Shown here piece after piece: positions 19,538 to 27,920 of a stretch of DNA of 64,000 bases. This stretch comes from Saccharopolyspora gregorii (lineage in GTDB: Bacteria; Actinomycetota; Actinomycetes; Mycobacteriales; Pseudonocardiaceae), in the NCBI RefSeq assembly GCF_024734405.1, contig NZ_CP059556.1, forward strand, positions 2,914,001-2,978,000, in the 5' to 3' direction. Under the pieces are notes generated by a model. It saw only the letters and a program-made list of their open reading frames with translations. It did not search any database and was not told the origin of the DNA. Each line of letters begins with the position of its first letter. Position 1 is the stretch's first letter. Position numbers and translations under genes: made by a program.

Positions 19538-20670
19538 AGGTTCTGCACGTGATCACCGGTCTGGGGGTCGGCGGTGCCGAGCTGCAGCTCAGATCGATCT
19601 TGCAGCACACCCGGCACGACGCCGACGTGCTCGCGCTCTACAACCCGGGCGACGTCGCCGACATGATCACCGGGGACGGGGTCCGGGTCCGCGACCTCGG
19701 CATGACCAGCAACACGCAGCTGGGCGCCGTGCTCAAGATGCGGTCGCTGATCCGCGAGGGCGGCTACGACGTGGTGCACACCCACCTGTACCGGGCGTGC
19801 GTCTACGGCAAGCTCGCCGCCCGGCTCGCCGGGACCCCGGTGGTCGTCGGCACCGAGCACTCGATCGGCGAGACGCACCTGGAGCGCAGGCGGATGACCG
19901 CCGGGGTGCGCGGCCTGTACCTCGGCACCGACGTCTTCGCGCAGCGCACCATCGCGGTGTCGGAGACCGTGGCCGACCGGCTCGCGAACTGGGGGATGCG
20001 CGCAGAGAAGATCACCGTGATCCCGAACGGCGTCGACTTCGGCCGGGTGTCGTTCGACCCGGACGCGCGGTCGCGGGTGCGCGCCGAGCACGGCATCGAC
20101 GACCGGGCGCACGTGATCGGCGTGCTGGGCAGGCTGGACGCGAACAAGCGCTTCGACCTCGTCATCGAGGCGGCCTCCCCGCTGCTGGGCGAGGGCGCGA
20201 AGCTGCTCGTCGTCGGCGGCGGCGCCGAGCGGGAACGGCTGGAGCAGCAGGCGGCGGCGCTGGGCGTCGCCGACCACGTGGTCTTCGCCGGGGAACGCCA
20301 CGACGTGTCCGCGATGCTGTCCGCGTTCGACCTGTTCGTGGCCTCCTCCAAGCAGGAGACCTTCGGGCTGTCGGTGCTGGAGGCGCTGGCCAACGGCATG
20401 CCGGTGCTGTACACGACCTGCCCTGCGCTGGAGGGCGTGCACACCGATCGGGCCCGCCAGGTGCCCGGCGACGTCGAGGGAATGCGCTCGGAGATCGCCG
20501 CCGAGGTCACCGACCGGCGCCCGCGCGGCGACGTGCCGGTGATCCGCGACCTGTACGGCATCGAGGCCGTCACCGGCCGCATCGACGACCTCTACGAGCG
20601 GCTGCGCTCCGGGGGCAGGCGCGTCGCCGGCCGGGAGCTGGCCACCGAGCAGGGCGGAGGGGTCCGATGA
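19534..20670 (+). CDS. GT4-family glycosyltransferase
   Basis: 378 residues of GT-B fold. Start MKVLHVITGLGVGGAE is the typical acceptor-domain loop; VIPNGVDF near 168 begins the linker and the donor domain carries VGVLGRLDANKRFDL near 190 and the EX7E region SSKQETFGLSVLEALANG near 275. It should add a sugar from an NDP donor with retained configuration to the lipid-linked precursor. Translationally coupled to both neighbours (ATGA). Sugar specificity unknown. Confidence 0.9.
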   Translation: MKVLHVITGLGVGGAELQLRSILQHTRHDADVLALYNPGDVADMITGDGVRVRDLGMTSNTQLGAVLKMRSLIREGGYDVVHTHLYRACVYGKLAARLAGTPVVVGTEHSIGETHLERRRMTAGVRGLYLGTDVFAQRTIAVSETVADRLANWGMRAEKITVIPNGVDFGRVSFDPDARSRVRAEHGIDDRAHVIGVLGRLDANKRFDLVIEAASPLLGEGAKLLVVGGGAERERLEQQAAALGVADHVVFAGERHDVSAMLSAFDLFVASSKQETFGLSVLEALANGMPVLYTTCPALEGVHTDRARQVPGDVEGMRSEIAAEVTDRRPRGDVPVIRDLYGIEAVTGRIDDLYERLRSGGRRVAGRELATEQGGGVR

Positions 20671-21641
20671 GGGCGCTGGTCACCGGAGCCGCCGGGTTCA
20701 TCGGCTCGCACCTCGTGGAGTGGCTGCTGGCCGAGGGGAACACCGTGGTCGGCGTCGACGACCTCAGCACCGGCAGCGAGGCGAACCTGCCCGCGGACGA
20801 GCCGGACTTCCGGTTCGTGCGCGGCACCATCCTCGACGGTTCGCTGATCGACGACCTGGTGTCCGAAGTGGACGTGGTGTTCCACCTGGCCGCCGCGGTG
20901 GGCGCGTTCGTCATCCAGGAGCGCACGCTGCGCAGCCTGCTCACCAACGTGCACGGCACCGAGAACGTGCTCGACTCGGCGCACCGGCACGGGGCGCGGG
21001 TGCTGGTGGCCTCCACCAGCGAGATCTACGGCAAGAACACCAAACCGGGCCTGGCCGAGACCGACGACCGGCTGATCGGCTCGCCGCTGAAGACCCGCTG
21101 GACCTACTCCGAGGCGAAGGCCATCGACGAGAGCCTCACCTGCTGCTACGTCCGGGAACTCGGGCTGGACGCGGTGATCGTGCGGCTGTTCAACACCGTC
21201 GGGCCCCGGCAGAGCGGCCGCTACGGCATGGTGATCCCGCGGCTGGTGAGCCAGGCGCTGCACGGCAGGCCGCTCACCGTGTTCGGCACCGGGCACCAGG
21301 TCCGCTGCTTCTGCCACGTGCACGACGTGGTGCCCGCCCTGGCGCGGCTGGCGGAGCTGCCCGCCGCCAACGGGACCGCCGTCAACCTCGGCAGCACCGA
21401 GCAGGTGTCCATCATGGACCTGGCGAGCCGCGTGCTGGAGCTGACCGGCTCCGACGCGGGCGTGGTGAAGATGTCCTACGAGGACGCCTACGGCGCCGGC
21501 TACGAGGACCTGCAGCGGCGGGTGCCGGACTGCGCCAAGGCCCGCGAGCTCATCGGGTTCCAGCCCGCGCGCACCCTCGACGACATCATCCGCGCCGTCA
21601 TCGACGAGCAGACGCGCGCCGCGCAGGTCGTCTCGGCGTAA
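20667..21641 (+). CDS. NAD-dependent nucleotide-sugar epimerase/dehydratase
   Basis: 324 residues, extended short-chain dehydrogenase fold: GAAGFIGSHLVEWL at the N-terminus, FHLAAAVGAF near 77, active-site serine and YSEAK catalytic Tyr/Lys near 148-152, and NTVGPRQSGRYGMV near 178. Members epimerise or dehydrate NDP-hexoses or decarboxylate UDP-uronic acids. The position after a sugar dehydrogenase and glycosyltransferases suggests it makes one of the donor sugars. ATGA overlap with the GT4 gene; the GH18 gene begins 11 bp later. Confidence 0.9.
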   Translation: MRALVTGAAGFIGSHLVEWLLAEGNTVVGVDDLSTGSEANLPADEPDFRFVRGTILDGSLIDDLVSEVDVVFHLAAAVGAFVIQERTLRSLLTNVHGTENVLDSAHRHGARVLVASTSEIYGKNTKPGLAETDDRLIGSPLKTRWTYSEAKAIDESLTCCYVRELGLDAVIVRLFNTVGPRQSGRYGMVIPRLVSQALHGRPLTVFGTGHQVRCFCHVHDVVPALARLAELPAANGTAVNLGSTEQVSIMDLASRVLELTGSDAGVVKMSYEDAYGAGYEDLQRRVPDCAKARELIGFQPARTLDDIIRAVIDEQTRAAQVVSA

Positions 21642-21652
21642 GCGGGGCGGCG

Positions 21653-22927
21653 ATGAGCGACGACGGGGTTCGGGAAGGAGAACGAGATGGTGTGGCGACC
21701 GCGGACGGCGCCGAGCAGGACGGCCTCGGGGCGAAGCTCACCGCGTGGTGGCGGCGGACCTGGGCCGGATCCGGCCCGGACGAACCGGAACCGACCGGAC
21801 CGCGGTCCTGGCCGCCGGACCAGGGCCCCAGCCCGCGGGCGCGGCGGGTCCGGCACTTCGGCGGCTCCGTCTGGTTCATCGCGCTCATCGCGATCGCCGC
21901 GCTGCTGGTGGTCGTGATGGCGGCGCCGCGCATGATGTCGCCGTCGAAACCGGGCACGCTGGTGGTGGCGTCGCTGCCGTTCTGGAACCTCGGCAACGGC
22001 ACCACCACCGTCGTCGCCAACCGGGACTCGGTGAACGAGGTCTCGCCGTGGATCTACGGCCTCGGCGACGACGGGCGGATCACCCACCAGTTCCCGCCGG
22101 AGCGCACCGCAGAGGTCGCCGAGCAGGTCGGGAAGCTCCGCGAGGCCGGGGTGCCGGTGGTGGCCTCGCTGGCCAACATCACCGACGGGCGCTGGGCGTA
22201 CGAACCGGTCGCGAAGGTGCTGCACGACCCGCGGCTGCGGGACCGGCACGTGCGGGAGATCGTCGCGCTGGTCGAGCGCGAGGACTACGCGGGCATCGAC
22301 ATCGACTACGAGAACCTGCGCGCCGGGGACCGGGACGCGTTCAGCGCCTTCGTTACCGAACTGGGCGCGGCGCTGCGGGCCGAGCGCAAGACCCTGTCGG
22401 TGGCGGTGTTCGCGAAGGCCAGCGACGAGGGCTACGACGAGCGCAACGTCGCCCAGGACTTCGCCGTCATCGGCCGGGCCGCCGACCAGGTGCGGCTGAT
22501 GGGCTACGACTTCCACTGGGGGACCTCGCCGCCCGGGCCGGTCGCACCGATCGGCTGGGTGCGCGACGTCGTGAAGTACGCCAAGTCGAAGATCCCGCAG
22601 GAGCGGATCGTGCTCGGCATCCCGCTCTACGGCTACGACTGGGTCGGCGAGCACGGCACCAACGTCACCTGGCTGCAGGCCTTCCAGCTCGCCACCCAGC
22701 ACCGCGCCGAGACCAACTACGACCCGGTCAGCCAGACCCCGTGGTTCCGCTACACCGACGAGCGCGGCCGCGAGCACGAGGTGTGGTTCGAGAACTCGGT
22801 CAGCTCCAAGGCGAAGTTCGAAGTGGCCCGCGGCTCCGGCATCCGCGGCGTCTACCTGTGGATGTACGGCTACGAGGACACCGCCACCTGGAACCGGCTG
22901 GCGGAGAGCCTGCCGGTCGGCGAATGA
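21653..22927 (+). CDS. membrane-anchored GH18-family glycosidase
   Basis: 424 residues. A charged cytosolic stretch (1-70) is followed by one transmembrane helix at about 72-92 and an extracellular TIM-barrel. The GH18 active-site motif appears as GIDIDYENL near residue 213 (DxDxE, acid at the final Glu), with GYDFHWG near 284 and a late WMYGYED. It resembles YaaH/YdhD-type or polymer-specific hydrolases acting on beta-1,4-GlcNAc-type chains. Within a biosynthesis operon such a hydrolase may trim or release the polymer. It lies 10 bp before the GT2 gene. Confidence 0.85.
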   Translation: MSDDGVREGERDGVATADGAEQDGLGAKLTAWWRRTWAGSGPDEPEPTGPRSWPPDQGPSPRARRVRHFGGSVWFIALIAIAALLVVVMAAPRMMSPSKPGTLVVASLPFWNLGNGTTTVVANRDSVNEVSPWIYGLGDDGRITHQFPPERTAEVAEQVGKLREAGVPVVASLANITDGRWAYEPVAKVLHDPRLRDRHVREIVALVEREDYAGIDIDYENLRAGDRDAFSAFVTELGAALRAERKTLSVAVFAKASDEGYDERNVAQDFAVIGRAADQVRLMGYDFHWGTSPPGPVAPIGWVRDVVKYAKSKIPQERIVLGIPLYGYDWVGEHGTNVTWLQAFQLATQHRAETNYDPVSQTPWFRYTDERGREHEVWFENSVSSKAKFEVARGSGIRGVYLWMYGYEDTATWNRLAESLPVGE

Positions 22928-22937
22928 GGGGGCGGTC

Positions 22938-24320
22938 ATGATCCCGTGGTGGGTGCTGGCGATCGCGGTCTTCGGCGCGAACTTCACGTTGTGGGGCCTG
23001 ATCGGGCTGTTGCGGGTGCTCGACGGCTGGCGCGGCACCGCGCGGGAGCGGATGGTGCCGCGCCGGACGAAGGTCGCCGACCTGCAGGCGCACCGGGAGA
23101 AGAAGGCGCAGCCCGGGCGCCACCGGTTGCGCCGCGCCACCGGCCTGAAGCTCACCGACGTGGCCGTGCTCATCGCCGCCCACAACGAGGAGCTCGTCAT
23201 CGCGGAGAGCCTGCGGGCCATCACCCGGCTGGTGCCGCTGAAGCAGGTGCACGTGGTCTCCGACGGCTCCACCGACCGCACCGTCGAACTCGCCCGGCGC
23301 GCCGGGGTCAACGTGATCAGCACCGACGACAACGTGGGCAAGGCGGGCGCGCTGCAGGTCGGCATCCGCCGGTTCCGGCTGGTTCGCCGGTTCCGCCTGG
23401 TGATGCTGCTGGACGCCGACACCCGGGTGGAACCGGGTTACTTCCGCGCCGCCCTGCCGCTGTTCGACGATCCGGACGTGGTGGCGGTCGCGGGCTGCGT
23501 GCGCACCGAGTGGCGGGACCGCTCGCTGTCGTTCGCCGGGCGCGTGGTGGCGTTCCACCGGCAGCGGATCTACTCGATGACGCAGTACCTGCTGAAGTTC
23601 GGCCAGACCTGGCGGCACGTCAACGCCACCCACATCGTGCCGGGATTCGCCAGCGTCTACCGCACCGACGTGCTGCCGAACATCGAGGTGAACCCGCCGG
23701 GGCTGGTCATCGAGGACTTCAACATGACCTTCGAGGTCTACCAGAAGCGCCTCGGCAAGGTCGGGTTCACGCCCTCGGCGGTCGCCGCGACCCAGGACCC
23801 GGGCACGCTGCGGGACTACGTGCGCCAGTCGAAGCGGTGGTCGCTGGGGCTGTGGCAGACGGTGCGCAGGCACCCGCCGCGGCTGAACCTGTTCACCGCG
23901 ATGCTGACGCTGCTGCTGGTGGAGCTGCTCACCAGCGGGATCATGCTGGTGCTGCTGCCGCTGGTGCTGCTGGTGCTGCTGGTGCCGGAACTGGTGGGCG
24001 GGGTGCTCACCGTGCCGTGGTTCGCCGGCACCTACGAGGCGGTGTCGGGCTACCTCACGGTTCCCGCGCTGCTGCTGGGGATCGTGCTGCCGGACCTGCT
24101 GCTGACGGTCGTGGTGGCGATCATCCAGCGGCAGCCGCGGTTCCTGTTCTACGCGTGGCTGTTCCTGCCGATGCGGGTGCTGGACTCGGCGATCGCGCTC
24201 GCCGCGCTGCCGCTGGCGTGGTGGTCGCGCTCCACCGGCCGCTGGAGCAGCCCGCGCCGTCACCGGGTCGAGCCGCCCGGCGAGCAGCCCGGACTCGGCG
24301 CCGGTGCGCAGGCCGGCTGA
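22938..24320 (+). CDS. GT2-family processive membrane glycosyltransferase
   Basis: 460 residues: one N-terminal membrane helix, a GT-A catalytic domain (about 70-300) and about four C-terminal membrane helices. Seen: LIAAHNEELVIAESL, the donor-binding LLDADTRVEPG near 155, the acidic IEDFNMTFEVY near 258 and the product-site QSKRW near 299 (QxxRW). This D, DxD, ED, QxxRW set marks processive synthases such as cellulose, hyaluronan and poly-N-acetylglucosamine synthases, which also extrude the chain. With the deacetylase and GH18 protein it may form a PNAG-like machinery; that is inference. Confidence 0.88.
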   Translation: MIPWWVLAIAVFGANFTLWGLIGLLRVLDGWRGTARERMVPRRTKVADLQAHREKKAQPGRHRLRRATGLKLTDVAVLIAAHNEELVIAESLRAITRLVPLKQVHVVSDGSTDRTVELARRAGVNVISTDDNVGKAGALQVGIRRFRLVRRFRLVMLLDADTRVEPGYFRAALPLFDDPDVVAVAGCVRTEWRDRSLSFAGRVVAFHRQRIYSMTQYLLKFGQTWRHVNATHIVPGFASVYRTDVLPNIEVNPPGLVIEDFNMTFEVYQKRLGKVGFTPSAVAATQDPGTLRDYVRQSKRWSLGLWQTVRRHPPRLNLFTAMLTLLLVELLTSGIMLVLLPLVLLVLLVPELVGGVLTVPWFAGTYEAVSGYLTVPALLLGIVLPDLLLTVVVAIIQRQPRFLFYAWLFLPMRVLDSAIALAALPLAWWSRSTGRWSSPRRHRVEPPGEQPGLGAGAQAG

Positions 24321-24390
24321 GGTGGCGCGGAAGCCGGCCTGTCTCCCGCAGGTGGATGAGGACTTCCGCGCCGCGGCGCGGGACCGTGAG

Positions 24391-25248
24391 GTGGTGAACG
24401 TGCTGCGGCTGCTGATGGTGGACGACCACCTCATGCTCACCGAGGCGTTGAGCGCCCGGCTCTCCGAGGTGGCGGACGTGTGGGTGGTGGGCCGGTGCGC
24501 CACCGACGATCCGCAGCTGCCCGCCCTGGTCGACCGGTTGCGCCCGGACGTCGTCACCGTCGACGTGGACCCGGTGCGCTCCACCGGGGACCTGGTGGAG
24601 TCGGTGCGCACCCACCGGCCCGCGGTGCACGTCGTCGTCCTCACCGGTGGTCTCGACCCGCAGCGGGCGGTGGACGCGGCGCGCGCCGGGGCGGCCGGGT
24701 GGGTGCCGAAGGAGTGCGGGGTGGACGAGCTGACCACCGTGCTGCGCGGCGTGTGCCGCGGCCACGCCTGGTACCCGCCGGAGCTGCTCGGGGAGGTCCT
24801 GCGCGGGCTGCGGGCCGACGTGGTGCGCGCCGCCCGCCGGGACGGTCCGCTGGACGTGCTCAGCGACCGGGAGCTGGACGTGCTGCGCGGCATGGTCGAG
24901 GGCAAGCGCGGCAGCCGCATCGCCGCGGAGCTGCGGATCTCCGCCGAGACGGTGCGCACCCACACCCGCAGCATCCTCGCGAAGCTGCGGGTGCACTCCC
25001 AGCTGGAGGCCGTGAGCGTGGCCGCCGCGGCGGGGCTGCGCGCTCCCGGGCAACCGGGCGACTCCGGGGAGCCGGACGCTCCCGGGCGATCGAACACCTC
25101 CGGATCGCTGGACGTTCCCGGGCAGCTCGGCGCTTCCGGGCCACCGAGCACGTCGGGACGACCGGGCGCCGCCGGAGCGTCCGGCGAACCGCGCGCCCCC
25201 GGCGAGATCGGCACGATCGGCCGGCCCTCCCCGCCGGACCGGCGATGA
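24391..25248 (+). CDS. NarL/LuxR-type response regulator with Gly/Pro/Ser-rich tail, inside the glycan operon
   Basis: About 285 residues. Receiver domain 1-120: acidic pair VDDHLM, phospho-acceptor aspartate in VVTVDVDP, conserved Thr (VVLTGG) and Lys (WVPKECG). LuxR helix-turn-helix near 155-210 (LSDRELDVLRGMVEG ... SAETVRTHTRSIL). The last 70 residues are a low-complexity Gly/Pro/Ser tail. The start is uncertain: GTG codons at 24322, 24352, 24391 and 24394 are all possible; 24391 begins just before the first receiver strand. It overlaps the next glycosyltransferase by ATGA, so it is co-expressed with the enzymes and probably regulates the cluster. Confidence 0.8.
   Translation: MVNVLRLLMVDDHLMLTEALSARLSEVADVWVVGRCATDDPQLPALVDRLRPDVVTVDVDPVRSTGDLVESVRTHRPAVHVVVLTGGLDPQRAVDAARAGAAGWVPKECGVDELTTVLRGVCRGHAWYPPELLGEVLRGLRADVVRAARRDGPLDVLSDRELDVLRGMVEGKRGSRIAAELRISAETVRTHTRSILAKLRVHSQLEAVSVAAAAGLRAPGQPGDSGEPDAPGRSNTSGSLDVPGQLGASGPPSTSGRPGAAGASGEPRAPGEIGTIGRPSPPDRR
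25035..25215 (+). repeat. degenerate 15-18 bp repeats in the response regulator tail
   Basis: Imperfect units built around GCTCCCGGGC / GGTTCCGGG-like cores repeat about ten times and encode the Gly/Pro/Ser/Ala tail. Decayed tandem duplication is the simplest explanation. Confidence 0.5.
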
Positions 25249-26432
25249 ACCGCCCGCCGCGCGTCGCCACCGTGATCACCCGGCTCGAAGGCGGGGCGGG
25301 GGCGATGGCGCTGCGCGGCGCGCTCGCGCTGGACCGGCGCGAGTTCGACGTCACCGTCATCACCGGCAGCGGCGGCCGGTTGCTGCGGGACGCCGCGGCG
25401 GCGGGCGCCGCCTGCGTCCTCGAACCGTCGCTGCGCGCCCCGATCGCCCCCGCCGACGACCTGCGCGCGCTGCTGCGGCTGACGGCGCTGCTGCGGCGCG
25501 GTTCCTTCGACGTGGTGCACACCCACTGCGCCAAGGCCGGCGCGCTCGGCCGGGTCGCCGCGGTCCGGGCCGGGGTGCGGCGGATCGTGCACTCCTACCA
25601 CGGCTTCCCGTTCCACGAGTTCCAGCGCGCCCCGCGGCGGCGGACCTACCTGGCGGTGGAGCGCGCGCTGGGGCGGGTCACCGACGTGGCGCTGTGCGTC
25701 GGGACCGGGGTCGCGGTGGAAGCGGTGCGGCGCGGGCTGGTCGCCCCGGACCGGGTCCGCACCACCGGGGTCGCGGTGCCACCGGTGCCCGTCGACCCGA
25801 AGCGGGCGCGCCGCGAGCTGGGGCTGCCCGCCGCGGCGGTCGTCGTCGGCGCCGTCGGCAGGCTCGTCTACCAGAAGGCCCCGGAGGACTGGGTGGCCGC
25901 GTTGGCGGCGCTGCGGCGCCCGGACGTGACCGGGGTGTGGATCGGCGACGGGGAGCGGGCCGCGCGGGTGCGGGCGGCCGCGGCGCGGCTCGGGGCGCGC
26001 GTGGTGCTGGCCGGGGACCGCACGGACGCGCCGGAGCTGGTGCCCGCGTTCGACGTGTTCGTCCAGCCCAGCCACTACGAGGGGCTGCCGCTGGCGGTGG
26101 TGGAGGCGATGAGCGCGGGCGTGCCGGTGGTGGCCACCGCGGTGAACGCGATCGGCGACGTCGTGGTGCCCGGGGTGACGGGCCTGCTGGTGCCCCCGGC
26201 CCGCCCGGACCTGCTGGCCTCCGCGGTGTCCCGGCTGCTGGCCGACCCGGAGCTGGCCGCCGGGCTCGCCACCGCCGCGCGGCGGCGGGTGCTCGGCGCG
26301 CACACCGCGGCGGCCCTGGCCGCCGACCTCGCCGCCGCCTACCGCGGCGAGCCGGTGACCGCCGCCGCGACCGGGTCGGACCGGTTCGGCGGGCCGGTGG
26401 AGCCGCCGCGCCACATCCGTGACCTGCGGTGA
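25245..26432 (+). CDS. GT4-family glycosyltransferase
   Basis: 395 residues, GT-B fold: N-terminal ATVITRLEGGAGAMAL, VVHTHCAKAGALGRVAA near 90, VGAVGRLVYQKAPEDW near 200 in the donor domain, and QPSHYEGLPLAVVEAM near 270 carrying the EX7E catalytic/donor site. A retaining transferase for the surface glycan. Coupled to the response regulator by ATGA. It closes the polysaccharide operon; about 105 bp separate it from the kinase gene. Confidence 0.9.
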   Translation: MNRPPRVATVITRLEGGAGAMALRGALALDRREFDVTVITGSGGRLLRDAAAAGAACVLEPSLRAPIAPADDLRALLRLTALLRRGSFDVVHTHCAKAGALGRVAAVRAGVRRIVHSYHGFPFHEFQRAPRRRTYLAVERALGRVTDVALCVGTGVAVEAVRRGLVAPDRVRTTGVAVPPVPVDPKRARRELGLPAAAVVVGAVGRLVYQKAPEDWVAALAALRRPDVTGVWIGDGERAARVRAAAARLGARVVLAGDRTDAPELVPAFDVFVQPSHYEGLPLAVVEAMSAGVPVVATAVNAIGDVVVPGVTGLLVPPARPDLLASAVSRLLADPELAAGLATAARRRVLGAHTAAALAADLAAAYRGEPVTAAATGSDRFGGPVEPPRHIRDLR

Positions 26433-26536
26433 CGGTCATCCCCTGAAGGTATGAGACTGCAACGAGCGGGCAGTGCTGACGCGAAGTCCGGGTAGCGCGG
26501 CCCGACGGCCGCGGCGTCTCGGAGCGGAGGGGAGCG

Positions 26537-27160
26537 GTGGTGCGAACCGGATCCTTGCCCGCGCCTGCACCGCCCGGAGCGGACCGGTGGCTGCGCGGCT
26601 TGCTGCACGACCTGGGGCACGGCCTGGCGGCCGCGTCCTACTTGACCGAGGGCATGCGCTCGGAAGCGGAACTGCCCGCGCAGGCCCGCGACCGGTTGGA
26701 GCTGGTGCACCAGGAGCTGGTGCGCCTGCTGGAGCTGGTCTCGGCGGGCGGCGCCCCGGGCGAACCGGTGGCGGTGGAACTGCGCGGGCTGCTCGGCGGG
26801 CTCGCCGCGTCCCGCGCGGGAGCCGGTGCGCCGACGCTGCTGGTGCACCCGGGCGCCCCGGTGCACGTGCGCGCCGACCCCGCGGCGGTGTGGCGGATGC
26901 TGGCGAACCTGCTGGACAACGCGGCGCGCGCGGCGGGCCCGGGTGGCGTGGTGGAACTGGGGGCCACCCGCCACCCGGGCGGCGCGGTGACGGCGGAGGT
27001 CGTCGACGACGGCCCCGGTCTCGGCCGCGCACCCGCCGCGGGCAGCGGGCTCGGCCTGGGCATCGTGACCGCGCTGGCGCAGTCCTGCGGTGCGCGGCTG
27101 CACCTGGATCCGGCGCCGCGGCGGGGGACGCGGGCTCGGCTGGTGTTCCCGGCGGCGTGA
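26537..27160 (+). CDS. small soluble histidine kinase-like protein
   Basis: 207 residues without any membrane segment or sensor domain. An H-box-like LLHDLGHGLAA near residue 23 carries a candidate phospho-histidine; the ATPase half has an N-box NLLDNAARAA near 125, DDGPGLG near 158 and GSGLGLGIV near 170. It could phosphorylate the NarL-type regulator encoded 31 bp downstream, or the one at 24391. GTG at 26537 follows GGAGGGGAGCG. Input signal must come from a partner protein. Alternatively it is an anti-sigma-like ATPase, but the H-box argues for a kinase. Confidence 0.75.
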   Translation: MVRTGSLPAPAPPGADRWLRGLLHDLGHGLAAASYLTEGMRSEAELPAQARDRLELVHQELVRLLELVSAGGAPGEPVAVELRGLLGGLAASRAGAGAPTLLVHPGAPVHVRADPAAVWRMLANLLDNAARAAGPGGVVELGATRHPGGAVTAEVVDDGPGLGRAPAAGSGLGLGIVTALAQSCGARLHLDPAPRRGTRARLVFPAA

Positions 27161-27191
27161 GGCTCGCACGGGGCGACGATGGGGGAGAGCG

Positions 27192-27860
27192 ATGAGGGAC
27201 GGTTCGACGCGGGTGCTGCTCGGCGACGACCACGCGATCTTCGTGGACGCGCTGGTCTCGGCGCTGTCCGCACGCGGGTTCCCGGTGGTCGGCACCGCGG
27301 GTTCGATCGCGGGCACGGTCGCCGCGGTGCGCAGGCTGGCCCCGGACATCTGCTTGCTGGACCGGTTCTTCGGCGACGGGGACGGGGTGGCGCGGCTCGC
27401 GGAGGTGCGAGCCGCCGGGCCGGCCACGAAAGTCGTGGTGCTCACCGCCGACGGGGACGCCCGCGGGGTGCGCGGCGCGCTGGCGGCGGGCGCGGCGGGG
27501 TACGTGAACAAGATGTGCGGGCTGTCGAACCTGCTGGACGCGCTCACCGCGGTCGCGGCGGGGGAGACCGTCGTGGCGCTGGCCGCGTCCCGCGTTCCCG
27601 CCCAGCAGCAGCGCGGCGATGCGCTCGACGCGCGGCGGCTCGCCTCCTACCTGACCGCCCGCGAACGCGAGTGCCTCGGCATGCTCACCGAGGGGGCGCA
27701 GACGGCGACGATGGCGAAGTCGCTGGGGGTGTCCCCGGCAACGGTGCGCACCCACGTGCAGGCGGTGCTCACCAAGCTCGGCGTGCACTCCCGCCTCGAA
27801 GCCGCCTCCCTCGCGCTCCGCCACGACCTGATCGCCGCACCGCAGCGCTGCGTCAAGTGA
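27192..27860 (+). CDS. NarL/LuxR-type response regulator
   Basis: 222 residues. Receiver domain with GDDHAIF, phospho-acceptor Asp in CLLDRFFG near 56, Thr in VVLTADG and Lys in YVNKMCG near 108; C-terminal LuxR helix-turn-helix near 160-215 (LTARERECLGMLTEG ... SPATVRTHVQAVL). ATG 27192 follows GGGGGAGAG. It forms a two-gene unit with the kinase upstream and is followed by a strong bidirectional terminator. Confidence 0.85.
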   Translation: MRDGSTRVLLGDDHAIFVDALVSALSARGFPVVGTAGSIAGTVAAVRRLAPDICLLDRFFGDGDGVARLAEVRAAGPATKVVVLTADGDARGVRGALAAGAAGYVNKMCGLSNLLDALTAVAAGETVVALAASRVPAQQQRGDALDARRLASYLTARERECLGMLTEGAQTATMAKSLGVSPATVRTHVQAVLTKLGVHSRLEAASLALRHDLIAAPQRCVK

Positions 27861-27870
27861 GGCCGGTGGA

Positions 27871-27909
27871 CCGGCCCGTTCGACCGGCGGCGCGGGACGA
27901 ACGGGCCGG
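27871..27909. terminator. bidirectional hairpin terminator
   Basis: Perfect 12-bp inverted repeat CCGGCCCGTTCG / CGAACGGGCCGG with a 15-base loop between two convergent genes (stop at 27860 on +, stop at 27921 on -). Confidence 0.75.
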
Positions 27910-27920
27910 GTCGCGGCGGG

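Noticed and set aside
22800-26414. 1204-residue ORF on the minus strand
   Set aside because: Shadow of GT2, response regulator and GT4 genes; low-complexity product.
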